Positions 35,224-45,300 of a DNA stretch of 64,000 nt are shown one piece after another. The notes under the pieces are model-generated. The model was not told the DNA's origin and searched no databases. It worked only from the letters and a program-made list of their open reading frames with translations. How positions within the stretch are numbered: the first letter of the stretch is position 1; each line of letters starts with the position of its first letter. A program made the translations under genes and the position numbers. This DNA is from Thalassolituus sp. GTDB taxonomy: Bacteria > Pseudomonadota > Gammaproteobacteria > Pseudomonadales > Oceanobacteraceae. Location: assembly GCA_006212115.1 (NCBI GenBank), contig PDUK01000001.1, positions 1-64,000 of the forward strand. The letters are read 5' to 3'.

Positions 35224-35469
35224 TCAGGTAACAGGCTTCTCCAGCATCAACAATGCATCGGAGATATCAGCCAGCTTCTCTGCCATCAGAGTTTCAGCGT
35301 CATGTAAGCCACGGTTAGAGAAGAAACCACCCATTTCTTCGGCAAAGAAATCAATCAGAAACTCCGCCTGAAAACTACCCAACTCATCATCTAATTCCTC
35401 ACGAAAGTACATCTGCACCTTCTGAACCATGCGCGCCTTCTCTTCAGAAGTGAACTCCATCTTATCCAT
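35224..35469 (-). CDS. DUF2164-family small protein
   Basis: An 81-residue acidic helical protein. MVQKVQMYFREELDDELGSFQAEFLIDFFAEEMGGFFSNRGL is the DUF2164 core. AGGACG lies before the ATG. It ends 8 bases from the transglycosylase stop (convergent). Function is unknown. Confidence 0.88.
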   Translation of the reverse strand: MDKMEFTSEEKARMVQKVQMYFREELDDELGSFQAEFLIDFFAEEMGGFFSNRGLHDAETLMAEKLADISDALLMLEKPVT

Positions 35470-35623
35470 ACCGTCCTACCTTATGTTAAGCCCTGAAATG
35501 GCTCTGCGATAAAGGCGGATGAGCATGTCTGCGCCAGATCAGGTTGTCAAACAATGCAATCCTTTACATTGAATTAGATATTGTATAGCTTTTGTATTGC
35601 TATCTACTATTCAGGAGCTAAGG

Positions 35624-38092
35624 ATGTTTCTTATTACCCTACTCACGTTATTGGTGGCATTCGCCGCTGTGATGTTCTTCAACCCGGGCTTACTTATCGG
35701 CTCGGCTATCTTTACCGCCGTCTGGTTATCTACAGGGCTTATGACCCCTGCTATGGTTCATCCAGTCACGCTGGTCTTACTTGCCGGTGTTCTCGCCGTA
35801 TTGAACGTTCCCCAGTTGCGACGAGCACTTCTGTCCAAGTCTTTGTACAAAACCATCTCTGGCGTGATGCCGCAGATGAGCCAGACAGAGAGCGAAGCTC
35901 TCGAAGCCGGGACCACTTGGTGGGACGCAGACCTGTTTCAAGGCAAGCCCGACTGGGATAAGTTCGCCACAATCACCATGCCGACACTGACCAAGAAAGA
36001 GCAGGCCTTCCTCGACAACGAAGTGGAAGAGTTGTGTGACATGTTAGATGAGTGGGACATTCACCATCATCGCAAGGATCTGCCGCCAGAGGCATGGCAG
36101 TATCTGAAAGACAAAGGCTTCTTCAGCCTGATTATTCCTGAAGAGTACGGTGGTAAACACTTCTCACCTTACGCGCAGAGTCGCGTCATGAGTAAGATCG
36201 CCTCACGCTCCATCACAGGTGCAGTGACGGCGATGGTGCCAAACTCTCTCGGTCCCGGTGAATTGCTGGCCAAGTACGGAACCGAAGAACAGAAGAAGCG
36301 TTGGTTACCCGGGCTTGCCAAGGGTACTGAGATTCCATGTTTTGGTCTGACTGGCCCAGAAGTAGGCTCTGATGCTGGTTCCATTCCCGATCTTGGTATC
36401 GTGTGTAAAGGTCAGTACGAAGGCAAAGAAGTCATTGGTATCCGCCTGAACTTCGCCAAACGCTGGATTACCCTTGCTCCGGTCGCCACTGTGATCGGTC
36501 TGGCATTTAAACTACGCGACCCCGACGGCTTGCTCGGTGACGTTGAAACTCAAGATTACGGTATTACCTGTGCACTGATTCCCGCCGATCATGACGGCGT
36601 GGAAATTGGTCGCCGTCACTACCCCGGTGCACCGTTTATGAACGGCCCGATCAACGGTAAAGACGTATTTATACCCGTCGACTGGATCATCGGTGGTCCG
36701 GACATGGCCGGTAAGGGCTGGCGCATGCTTATCGAGTGTCTTGGTGCAGGTCGCGGTGTATCTCTCCCCGCTCTGGCAACGGCCAGCGGTGAAGTTGGCT
36801 ATCGTATGACAGGCGCATTCGGCAAGATCCGTCGTCAGTTCAAAACAGAAGTGGGTAAGTTTGAAGGTGTCCAGGAGGCGACCTCTCAAATTGCAATCCT
36901 GGGTTACACGCTTGAAGCCATGCGTCATCTTGTGACGAAAAGCCTGGAGTCCGGCACACCTTCTGTTATTACGGCAATGGCAAAATACCACGCCACAGAA
37001 ATGATGCGGACCTTGATCAACCACGGTATGGACGTGGCTGGCGGTCGTGCGATTCAGTTAGGACCTCGTAACTTTATGGCGCTGCCTTACCAGAGCGTTC
37101 CGATTGCGATTACCGTAGAGGGTGCAAATATCCTGACCCGCTCGCTGATGATCTTCGGTCAGGGCTCCATGCGCTGTCACCCATATCTGTTTGACGTCAT
37201 TCAGACTTTGCAGACAGACGACAAAGCAAAAGGTCTGGTCGACTTCGACCGTCTGTTCTTCGCACTGGCTGGTAACAGTCTGAGCCGTACCATGCGCGCG
37301 TTTGTACTTGGCCTGAGTGGTAATCGTCTGGCCAATGCGCCCGAGACAGCGGATGAGTTCACCAAAGAGTGGTATCAGCGTATCGACCGGATGAGTGCCG
37401 CACTCGCATCAGCGGCTGATTTGGCCCTGGGTATTCTGGGTGGTGACCTGAAGCGTCGTGAGCTGCTCAGTGCGCGTCTTGGTGACGTTCACAGCCAGCT
37501 ATTCATGGCCTGCAGTGTACTTAAGTACTACGAGAACCAGCCTGCGAGTGACGCCGAAAAAGTTCATGCACGCGCATCCCTGCATCATGCACTCTATTCG
37601 GCACAGGAAGCTCTGTTCGACTTCTACGACAACTTCACTGTTCCGGGCATTGCTGGTGTATTCAAACGACTGGCATTCCCGTACGGCCGTATTCTGAGAA
37701 AACCAGACGACAACCAGCTTCGCGCACTCGGCGATCTGATTATGGAGGACAACCCAGTTCGTCAGGCGTTTGGGCAGTTTATTCATAACAGCCTTGAGCA
37801 GGATGATGCATTTGGTCGCGTTGAGAGCACCTACCAGACACTGCTGACAGTGGAAGATGCGTGGGGCCGTTACAACAAAGCTGAATCGCGTGGAAAACTT
37901 GCAGGCGATGATATCGATGCGAGACTGGCGAGTGCGGTCTCTCAAAACATCATCACGCAGGACGAAGCGGACCGTATTCGTGAATACGACAAGCAGCGTT
38001 ACGACTCGCTCTTGACCGATGCGTTCGAGAAAAGCTTCTTTGTACAAGACGAAGAAGAAAAAGCAGAATCAGCAGCGTCTGACGCAAGCTGA
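35624..38092 (+). CDS. fadE: Acyl-CoA dehydrogenase (FadE type)
   Basis: An 822-residue long acyl-CoA dehydrogenase catalysing the first oxidation of fatty-acid beta-oxidation. The first 60 residues hold two or three membrane spans (FLITLLTLLVAFAAVMFF, IFTAVWLSTGLM). The FAD/acyl-CoA core includes CFGLTGPEVGSDAGSIPD, GRGVSLPALATASGE, FEGVQEATSQIAILGY and VAGGRAIQLGPRNF. The C-terminal part is a long helical domain. Its size agrees with E. coli FadE, not with ordinary 390-residue ACADs. The start at 35624 has CAGGAG 6 bases before it. Confidence 0.95.
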   Translation: MFLITLLTLLVAFAAVMFFNPGLLIGSAIFTAVWLSTGLMTPAMVHPVTLVLLAGVLAVLNVPQLRRALLSKSLYKTISGVMPQMSQTESEALEAGTTWWDADLFQGKPDWDKFATITMPTLTKKEQAFLDNEVEELCDMLDEWDIHHHRKDLPPEAWQYLKDKGFFSLIIPEEYGGKHFSPYAQSRVMSKIASRSITGAVTAMVPNSLGPGELLAKYGTEEQKKRWLPGLAKGTEIPCFGLTGPEVGSDAGSIPDLGIVCKGQYEGKEVIGIRLNFAKRWITLAPVATVIGLAFKLRDPDGLLGDVETQDYGITCALIPADHDGVEIGRRHYPGAPFMNGPINGKDVFIPVDWIIGGPDMAGKGWRMLIECLGAGRGVSLPALATASGEVGYRMTGAFGKIRRQFKTEVGKFEGVQEATSQIAILGYTLEAMRHLVTKSLESGTPSVITAMAKYHATEMMRTLINHGMDVAGGRAIQLGPRNFMALPYQSVPIAITVEGANILTRSLMIFGQGSMRCHPYLFDVIQTLQTDDKAKGLVDFDRLFFALAGNSLSRTMRAFVLGLSGNRLANAPETADEFTKEWYQRIDRMSAALASAADLALGILGGDLKRRELLSARLGDVHSQLFMACSVLKYYENQPASDAEKVHARASLHHALYSAQEALFDFYDNFTVPGIAGVFKRLAFPYGRILRKPDDNQLRALGDLIMEDNPVRQAFGQFIHNSLEQDDAFGRVESTYQTLLTVEDAWGRYNKAESRGKLAGDDIDARLASAVSQNIITQDEADRIREYDKQRYDSLLTDAFEKSFFVQDEEEKAESAASDAS

Positions 38093-38124
38093 GCAGCAGA
38101 TATCGCCCCAGCACCCTGGAGCAC

Positions 38125-38149
38125 CGGCGGCAAGGAAGCCGCCGTTATT
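38125..38149 (+). terminator. Terminator of fadE
   Basis: CGGCGGC (38125-38131) pairs with GCCGCCG (38138-38144) around AAGGAA, followed by TTATT. The T-tract is short. Confidence 0.6.
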
Positions 38150-38462
38150 GCACCAAAACCGGCGGTAAATCCTGATAAGGCGTGTTAAATACCTGAATGT
38201 TGTAATCCAGAAAATTATTAATTCGTAATATGTAATTCCCCGGCGCAATGTTGGGCATATAGTACATACCATCCGACCCCGTAAAATAACTGTATACCAC
38301 TTGCAGCCCGAAATTCGTTATCACGATTAACTGTACCGACGCAGACGATGCCGGGTACAGATCACCCGTGTAAGGGTGACGAATATCCACCCGCCCTCTC
38401 AAATTAGTTGCACAGGCAAGTTCGGATACCAACAGGACGAGAATGATCAGCCACTTATTCAT
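38145..38462 (-). CDS. Small exported protein, possible Ig-like/CarboxypepD-reg fold
   Basis: A 105-residue protein with a signal peptide (WLIILVLLVSELACA). It then has a beta-rich body with RGRVDIRHPYTGDLYPASSASVQL and GMYYMPNIAPGNYILRI. That pattern resembles the carboxypeptidase-regulatory/transthyretin-like fold. It is last in a three-gene unit and overlaps the preceding gene by 4 bases. GGAGCAGGG lies before the ATG. The function is unknown. Confidence 0.65.
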   Translation of the reverse strand: MNKWLIILVLLVSELACATNLRGRVDIRHPYTGDLYPASSASVQLIVITNFGLQVVYSYFTGSDGMYYMPNIAPGNYILRINNFLDYNIQVFNTPYQDLPPVLVQ

Positions 38463-39094
38463 TGCCCTGCTCCTGTCACCGGTGTCATGTAATTTGTTTC
38501 AGAGTATCGTTGTCCCGGCTGGGTCATTGTCAGAATTTCAATCGGTTCAATAAACTCGATTGTCCGTGCCTGTTCATTCACAACGATATTGGATGATGCC
38601 AGTGCACTGTCGGAAGTCAGGTTAATCTTGCCCCGTCCGAATCCTTTTACATCAAGCGTAATCATACGCTTCGGTGGAGAGCCATCCGGCGAGCCCGGAA
38701 TTTTAAAATGAATATCGCCATTTGCACTGCTGAGAACACGCGGTTCGAGAGATATTTCGAGAAGATCAAACAGCAAAGGATTATTAATTACGTTACCTTC
38801 ACCATCTTTAAGCTCAAGTCGCCCGACGATACTCCAGGTCGGTTCCGATGGGTTACGTATTTCAAGGATACGCTTCTCGGTTTCTGACAGCGCATTAATA
38901 CTGATGACTAAGGTAATAAGATACGCAGCAAACGCACCCGATGAGTTGATCTTCAACCCAGAAAAACTGCCACTGGCCACAACCGACGAGTTTGGGAATA
39001 TTTTGTAAATCAATATGGAGGGGACAAGAGGAATCAGGAAGTACGTTAAATACAACGCAAACGACAACATGATTCCTGCGATTTCTCTATCCAT
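38459..39094 (-). CDS. Unknown membrane protein with periplasmic-type beta domain
   Basis: A 211-residue protein with two N-terminal spans (GIMLSFALYLTYFLIPLVPSILIY and FAAYLITLVISINAL). These are followed by about 130 residues of beta-rich sequence (WSIVGRLELKDGEGNVI, RMITLDVKGFGRGKINL). GGAG lies before the ATG. Its tail overlaps the next gene, and it follows the lipoprotein gene by 28 bases. I do not recognise the family. Confidence 0.6.
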   Translation of the reverse strand: MDREIAGIMLSFALYLTYFLIPLVPSILIYKIFPNSSVVASGSFSGLKINSSGAFAAYLITLVISINALSETEKRILEIRNPSEPTWSIVGRLELKDGEGNVINNPLLFDLLEISLEPRVLSSANGDIHFKIPGSPDGSPPKRMITLDVKGFGRGKINLTSDSALASSNIVVNEQARTIEFIEPIEILTMTQPGQRYSETNYMTPVTGAGQ

Positions 39095-39122
39095 GAGACC
39101 ATCTCCATTTACGTTTTATCGT

Positions 39123-39719
39123 TTATTGCCAACTCATCATGGCATCGTACGTCCTGCAATTGGTTACCGAGTTAGCCGCGTCGGTAATAAACACCTGCTG
39201 ACTGGCCGATACGCCGTACGACAAATATTGAGAGCACTGCGCACTCTGCCCATTACCGACTACTACTTTGGTACCAGCCTTAAACTCACAGGTCACCAGC
39301 TTATCGAGAGGAGACCACTGGTAACAGATCTCATAGTCCTCGCGATATTGCGCAACCTTTCCATCAGGTCTAGAAAACGCCCACCATTTCCCATACTGAC
39401 TCGCTGGATTCGTGCTGTTCCAGGCCCGGTGCAAAATCACTTGTTTGATACCCGTGCTGATATACACCTGCCCCTGACATAGGCCTCCTTTGCCGGGCTC
39501 TCCCATCGCCTGAGCCAACAAACCTGCGTCAACCGCGGGGACAAAACTGTCTTTCATAGAGGTAGGTAGATCAGTTGTGCCGAGGCACGCCTCAGCCGCC
39601 ATGGGAACAGGCTGCGGCTCTTCAGCCTCAGACGTTGAAGCAGGCAACTGCGCACAACTCACGATGCTGGTTGCCAAAGCAACCGCCACGAATCCATTCA
39701 ATAATTTAACAGGCATCAT
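39123..39719 (-). CDS. Unknown lipoprotein
   Basis: A 198-residue protein with a lipobox (TSIVSC). Besides the lipidated Cys, the mature part has six further Cys, suggesting disulfides in the periplasm or outer membrane. Segments such as QVILHRAWNSTNPASQYGKWWAF are distinctive, but I do not recognise them. It is first in the three-gene unit with the membrane protein and small exported protein. A second Met immediately follows the first. Confidence 0.65.
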   Translation of the reverse strand: MMPVKLLNGFVAVALATSIVSCAQLPASTSEAEEPQPVPMAAEACLGTTDLPTSMKDSFVPAVDAGLLAQAMGEPGKGGLCQGQVYISTGIKQVILHRAWNSTNPASQYGKWWAFSRPDGKVAQYREDYEICYQWSPLDKLVTCEFKAGTKVVVGNGQSAQCSQYLSYGVSASQQVFITDAANSVTNCRTYDAMMSWQ

Positions 39720-39941
39720 AAATAGCTCGGATCGATACGATAGTTGATTTAAACGTTGATACAGCGGTCGCTTCAGTTAGCCGAGTGTTGTCGTGATTTG
39801 CAAGTCACAGCATCAGTTATCTTGATAAGGAACCAACAAGAAGGACAAATTGGCCGTATGTGCCATAGGAAATGGCGTAGTTGATCGCATCAGATTGGCT
39901 ATGTTTGTGTAAGCCTGTCACGGATCTTATGGAGATTAAAA

Positions 39942-41336
39942 ATGAAATGGTTCCTGCTTGTTTCCGCATCGCTTTTTTCGATTCCCTATGCGTCATCTGC
40001 TGAAATCAGCCAATGCCAGCTCCGATATCCCATCGTGTTGTCACATCATTTTGGCTTGCGAACAATTTGCCCGGACAGCTGGACACTGAGTGAATGCATG
40101 ATCCGCGAAGGCGATAATCTTCAAAAGTACTGCGCCCACTGGAGTGATGATCAAGGCTGTCTGGAGTGGGTACTTCCTGCGAATGAGGCCGACCTGCCGC
40201 CCAGAGTCGCAAATCTTTATGACGCGCGCCTGAAAAGAACGAGCGATATTGCGCAGTACCACCGATACTTCAGTAAGGACATCGTCGACCGACTAGAGGC
40301 ATGCGGTAACGACGTATTTATCGCCGATAAACCCGCCTACGCAACCTATCACGTCCGAGCGGCTTCATTACGAAATACCGTGCTACAGGCCCTGAACGAC
40401 ACCGGTGCCGAAAAAGTAGTGATCATAGGCACTTCTCAGGGTACTCAGGATGCTCGCTTTATGACGACCGTTCTACCTGTCGATGATGCAAACCCAAATG
40501 GTGATCGGATGCGCCGCCATGTTGCAGCTGTCGTCGGCTTATCCGGGGAGCATCAGGGCGCAGAAATTGCGACGATCGGAATCAGCGGCATGTACCTATC
40601 AAATTACGTGTTCGGAGACGGATGGATTGATCCCGTCGCCGGTGAAGCCTTCTGGGAGTTCGAAGAAGGCGAGCGTCTGAATACCGACCTGATGTGGCGG
40701 GAAGTTGGTGATACGCAATCGGATCAGGAATTGTATGACCAACCCTTGGTTCTGGTTGAAGGCTACGACCGCAGCAATCCGCTCGAATACAATTTCGATC
40801 TGCATGGGCAATTCCGCGCTTTTCTCAGTGGCCTTGCATCATTGTCGGAGCACTACATGCAACAGGACTTTCTGCGCGACGAACAGGCCTGGGATGCGTT
40901 GCTGGATGAAATAGGCGTAACCGAACGGGGCTGGTATGAGCTCGTAAATGAAGAAAATGAGAACTGCAACGGCGTCGATTATTTCAGCTATGCCGCCCGC
41001 ATTCGCTCATGGGACTACGAATATTGGGGAGATGCCACCTTCTACCTCGGGGTCACAGCCCTCTACGGGCAGAACGATGGATACACCACCATGGACTCAC
41101 AGAATTTCGATAAAATTGGCTATGCAGCATGCGCAGATGGCTCAAGTAATTTTCAGCACATAAAAACGCTCGACGGAAATATATTGAGCCATGGTTATTT
41201 TCATAACTACTTTACCGGCCGGAATAAATACTACGGGCCTCAAGATGCCTGGCTACAGGAACGTCCGCCCTACCGAGGCGATGTGGCAGACTTTTACGAG
41301 CAGATGATGAAAGATCTGATAGAGCGAGGTTACTAA
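39942..41336 (+). CDS. Secreted lipase-like alpha/beta hydrolase
   Basis: A 464-residue exported protein with a signal peptide cleaved after SSA (residue 20). The alpha/beta hydrolase triad can be placed as Ser165 in GTSQGT, Asp379 in YGQNDG and a His near 417-421 (SHGYFHNYF). The oxyanion strand is RYPIVLSHHFG. These positions and the NDG and His surroundings resemble family I bacterial lipases such as Pseudomonas LipA. However, the nucleophile elbow is GTSQG, not GHSHGG, and the protein is much longer with several Cys. A lipid ester substrate is likely but not certain. No lipase chaperone gene is next to it. Confidence 0.7.
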   Translation: MKWFLLVSASLFSIPYASSAEISQCQLRYPIVLSHHFGLRTICPDSWTLSECMIREGDNLQKYCAHWSDDQGCLEWVLPANEADLPPRVANLYDARLKRTSDIAQYHRYFSKDIVDRLEACGNDVFIADKPAYATYHVRAASLRNTVLQALNDTGAEKVVIIGTSQGTQDARFMTTVLPVDDANPNGDRMRRHVAAVVGLSGEHQGAEIATIGISGMYLSNYVFGDGWIDPVAGEAFWEFEEGERLNTDLMWREVGDTQSDQELYDQPLVLVEGYDRSNPLEYNFDLHGQFRAFLSGLASLSEHYMQQDFLRDEQAWDALLDEIGVTERGWYELVNEENENCNGVDYFSYAARIRSWDYEYWGDATFYLGVTALYGQNDGYTTMDSQNFDKIGYAACADGSSNFQHIKTLDGNILSHGYFHNYFTGRNKYYGPQDAWLQERPPYRGDVADFYEQMMKDLIERGY

Positions 41337-41392
41337 ACTAATCCAACGACACCTCTGACCCGCTAGTGATCTAGTCTGCTATTTTCTGCGCA

Positions 41393-41842
41393 CTAGTCTG
41401 CAAAAAGCGGGTCAAGACAACGGTGAACCGGACGACGGCATACTTCGCGCTGCGCCGCTGGAGTCTTCATCCAGGACATTACCGCCTGATCGTAGGCAAT
41501 GCGATCCGGCACCCCCGTCTCTACTGGCTGGCCAATGCTGTTCAGCAACGCTTCTTTTTCAATCGCGATATGGTCTGCAAGTCGCATAGCCAGCTCCTGC
41601 ATATCGCCATTTTCACGAGAATAAACGTCAATATGGAAAATTTCTTCGCCACGGTAGCGCTGAAATTCACGTATCTGTATCCACCGCGTTTCACTTGGAT
41701 CACTTTTAATGTTCCAGAGAGCGTAGTCATTAATAGTCTCTGCGTGAGTACTGAACGCAACGGTTAATAGAAGAGCAGAGAGCGCACTTGAGAACAGGCC
41801 TGACGGGAAGCCAGACATAGCAGCTCGGCGTAGAAATATCAT
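41393..41842 (-). CDS. Unknown exported protein
   Basis: A 149-residue protein with an N-terminal signal (SALSALLLTVAFSTHA). The mature part has WIQIREFQRYRGEEIFHIDVYSREN, then a helix and two Cys near the end (EVCRRPVHRC). I recognise no family. The start is uncertain; a Met nine codons in is an alternative. It converges on the lipase gene. Confidence 0.55.
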   Translation of the reverse strand: MIFLRRAAMSGFPSGLFSSALSALLLTVAFSTHAETINDYALWNIKSDPSETRWIQIREFQRYRGEEIFHIDVYSRENGDMQELAMRLADHIAIEKEALLNSIGQPVETGVPDRIAYDQAVMSWMKTPAAQREVCRRPVHRCLDPLFAD

Positions 41843-41890
41843 AGCGGTGGTGTCGTTGTTATTGTCGTTGGATCAATAAGACCATGGACA

Positions 41891-42304
41891 CTAACGATTG
41901 GCAACCTGTGAGGCCATACGACAACGCTCAGCTGGCACGAATAATTGCGTCATCAGGTAGTGTTTGAAATCGTCTGGATAGGGTCGTCCTTTCAAGGCTT
42001 CTTCCATACAGAGCAACCAGGCATCCCTTTCCGCCTCGCCAATCTTCAAATGCGCATGAGCCGGTGGAATGGCAATAGGTCCGTACTTCTCACGATATAA
42101 ACGCGGGCCGCCCAGCCAACCACATAAGAACCGAGTTAGCTTGTCACGCGATTCCGTCAGGTCGGCTGGATGCATCTCTCGGATTTGAGATGCTTCGGGT
42201 AAGGTCTCCATAGCGTCGTAAAATGCATCGACGAGGGCTTTAACGCCCTCAAATTCTCCCGCTGTACGGAAGGATGCATCCTCGACGCCATAGGAGGCTG
42301 GCAT
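41891..42304 (-). CDS. Group II truncated haemoglobin
   Basis: A 137-residue globin of the TrHbO (group II) class. It has the YGVEDASFRTAGEFEGVKALVDAFY opening, WLGGPRLYREKYG, probable proximal His83 in PPAHAHLKIG, and WG8 Trp96 in RDAWLLCM. Such globins bind O2 or NO and are linked to nitrosative or oxidative protection. The ATG at 42304 shares one base with the TGA stop of the preceding mksB-like gene (TGATG), so translation is almost certainly coupled. Reading further upstream in the same frame would overlap that gene by 66 bases and give a non-globin extension, so the short form is preferred. Confidence 0.9.
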   Translation of the reverse strand: MPASYGVEDASFRTAGEFEGVKALVDAFYDAMETLPEASQIREMHPADLTESRDKLTRFLCGWLGGPRLYREKYGPIAIPPAHAHLKIGEAERDAWLLCMEEALKGRPYPDDFKHYLMTQLFVPAERCRMASQVANR

Positions 42305-45300
42305 CAGGCAAACTCTTCCATAAAGTCGAGCGAAGCCTGGTGTCGTATTGTGCGGCGATGATTCGCCCACAACTCTTTCACCTTCTCTTGGTTACATTGC
42401 TGCCTGTCGACCAATACCCGGGTTTGTAATTCACCTTTTTTCAGACCACCGGTTAGCGGTACTTTCGAGAATACAAACTGGTTGGATACCAGATCCATAA
42501 ATGGTCCGGATTTACTTGTCGGCATGATAAACAGTAACTGAAGCCCCAGACTTTCTGTGAGGTAGTTAATCACCTCTTTCGAGCGGGTCTCATCCATTTT
42601 AGAGAAGGCCTCATCCACCAGCACAATACGCAGGTGGGTATCGCCTTCATTAAACCGGAATGCCGAAGTAATCGCTGCTGAACGGATGATGTAAGCCGGT
42701 GTTTCCAGCTGACCACCCGAGCCCGTACCGTACTGCGATAGTGCAATGGGATCTTTATTGGCTGGCTGCTTATAAATTTCGTACGAACGGTAATTACGAT
42801 AGTCGGAAATACGCTCGAGTTCACGCATGGCCTTCTGCTCGTCTTCATCAAGCAGCATGTTCATCAATTGATCACGCACTTTTACCGAACTGGCGGACAG
42901 CTCTGCAGTAAACAGTGTGGCACCGTCACCCAAGGATGGGTTCTTAATGACTTCATCGAAAAACTGGAAGTACTCTTTGTACTCAGGTACCCATTCCCAA
43001 TCGAACCAGTAGGTTTCACGGTCGGCACCAAATTGATGGTGCGCCAGCTCTTTGTTCAGGTCTTCGAGGATGCGCTTGCCATCGTTGATAGCCTGATAAA
43101 TAGAGTGACACAGGTTGGTCACAAAGACGTTATTAAAACTCTCACGTAGCTGATGCAGTTTGTCTTGTTTCTCAACCAGAATGTTGTTCTTCAGACGGTT
43201 GTGCACACGCTCGACTTCGCGCTGTAAATCACAAACAGACGTGAAGAACTTGGCACCGTGTTCGTCGCGATAGTCCGGTGTATAGACAATAGAATCGACG
43301 GTCTGGCAGGTCTGGTTATGCTCGGTAATATTACGCTCGATTTCATAAGCGATGGAGTTAAGCTCCTGCGAAACCGATTTACGCAGATTCTCAATCGCAT
43401 CGACCGGACTTTCTTCTGCCTCTTTGTCTGCCTGTTCAAGACGCTTCTCAAGATCGAAATCAGGCCAGATCCCAACAATAGAACGCAGTGCACTCTCTTT
43501 TGCATCGGCGACATCGGAAGTCTGCTCCTGATGTTCGCTAAGCGCTTTTACGCCTTTTTCAGCGTCGTTTAATTGTTGCTGTAAGCGTCCAAGCTCACCA
43601 TCGAGCTCTTTAATCTGAGCATCCAGATCGTCCGCTTTTTCTTTCAGGGCGGTAAACTCATGCTCGATATCTCCGAAGCTGGAAATATCGACGCCCTTAA
43701 GGGAGTTCTCTGCCTGTGTCATTGCATACTGGGTATCCAGCATGGCTTGCATCTGATCGGCAAAGCTCACATGTCGTAGTAGGTTCACTGCATCGAGAAG
43801 CTGCTGAGCCTGACGAAGCTGATAGTTTGCTTCATTGGCGACGTCTTCCAGCATATTCACTTCACTACGCTTGGCCGCCAACGCACGCTCACGCGCACCG
43901 AGACCAAACACAAGATCCGCATCTTCAAGATCGCAACGATAAATAGAATACGCGCCAGAACCCAGACCTTCTTTGGTCACACCGCGGCGTGTCATACGCA
44001 GCGCCTGGATATCGGCGACCTGCTCAACGGTACCGTAACTGGCTTCAAGATAATAACGTGCGGTAGCGTGTTCGAAATCCATCAGGTGAATGATTGAATT
44101 CGATGGAATCTTCATCCGCTCGCTGTCTTTCTTCGCTTTTTCGCCCTGAATAACACGGGCACGACTTCCACCCGGAATCTGGCGAAGAATATGCGCAGCT
44201 TCCGCTTCGAACGCGGACTCAACGATGATGCTGAAACGGGCACCACCGATATAACCTTCAATCGCACTTTGCCAATCCGGGTCGGTGACTTCAACGTAGT
44301 CAGCCAGGACACGAGGCTCTGCCTGAGGACACTCACGCATAATGGCTTCCAATGCCTGACGTACGTATCCGGGATAAGTCGCCTGACGTGCTTCGAGGCT
44401 CGCTATTTCGTTCTGTTTTTGCACCATACGATGCTTAGCTTGTTGTAACTTCTGATCACGGCGATCAGCAACACGTGCAATTTGATCGCGCAGTGATACG
44501 CCGCTGCTTTCAAGCTCAGTATCGTGGAAGCGTTCGCGCCAGCTGTTTACCAGACTCTGCTGCGCACGTGCATCATCGAGGTGGGCTTCCAGCGGTGACA
44601 AATCAATCCAGTCTTTACCAAGCAGCTTGCGGAAGTCGACGGCGCCGTTATCTTTAATGGCCAGTACTTCGCGGGCTTGCTCAGCAATACGCTTACTGCC
44701 GAGAGACGGTATTTCGGCCGCCACATTTGTTTTTTGCAGCGCGCCATAAAGAAGCTCAGTTGCTCGCAAAGACGCCTGCAGCATCTGATCCTGCTCAAGT
44801 AGCGGAATCGCCTGCTGTTGCAGCTTCGCTTTACCGTCGTTCAGCGCCTGTTCGGCAGCGTCTTTATCCTGAAGCGCATCAATACCCTGACGGCGCGCCT
44901 CCATGCTGATTAATTGCTCTCGCACCTGCTTGCGACGATCCTGAGCGACATCCCGCTCTTTCTGCGTTTTATTCAGCGACTCACGAATCTGCTGCTGAAT
45001 TTCTTTCGCGTTGAGATAGTTTTTCTGATCGTTCAGATAGCGACTTCGAGCAGCTGTGTATTCCAGTACGTTGTAGTCGATCCACTGGTCAATGTAGCGT
45101 CCGGCACTGTCACGTGTGCCACTCAGCATCTCAATGGATTCGGCCAGTTTATTGGCATCCGATTCCATCGCATAAATGGTCTTCATCAAATCGGAAACAC
45201 TGCGAATGGCATCGCCCATGTCTTTCGCTTCAAGAATTTCGTTAGCCACGAAACCATTGATGCTTTTGACTGGCTTGTAGGCCATAAACCGCGAGAACGT

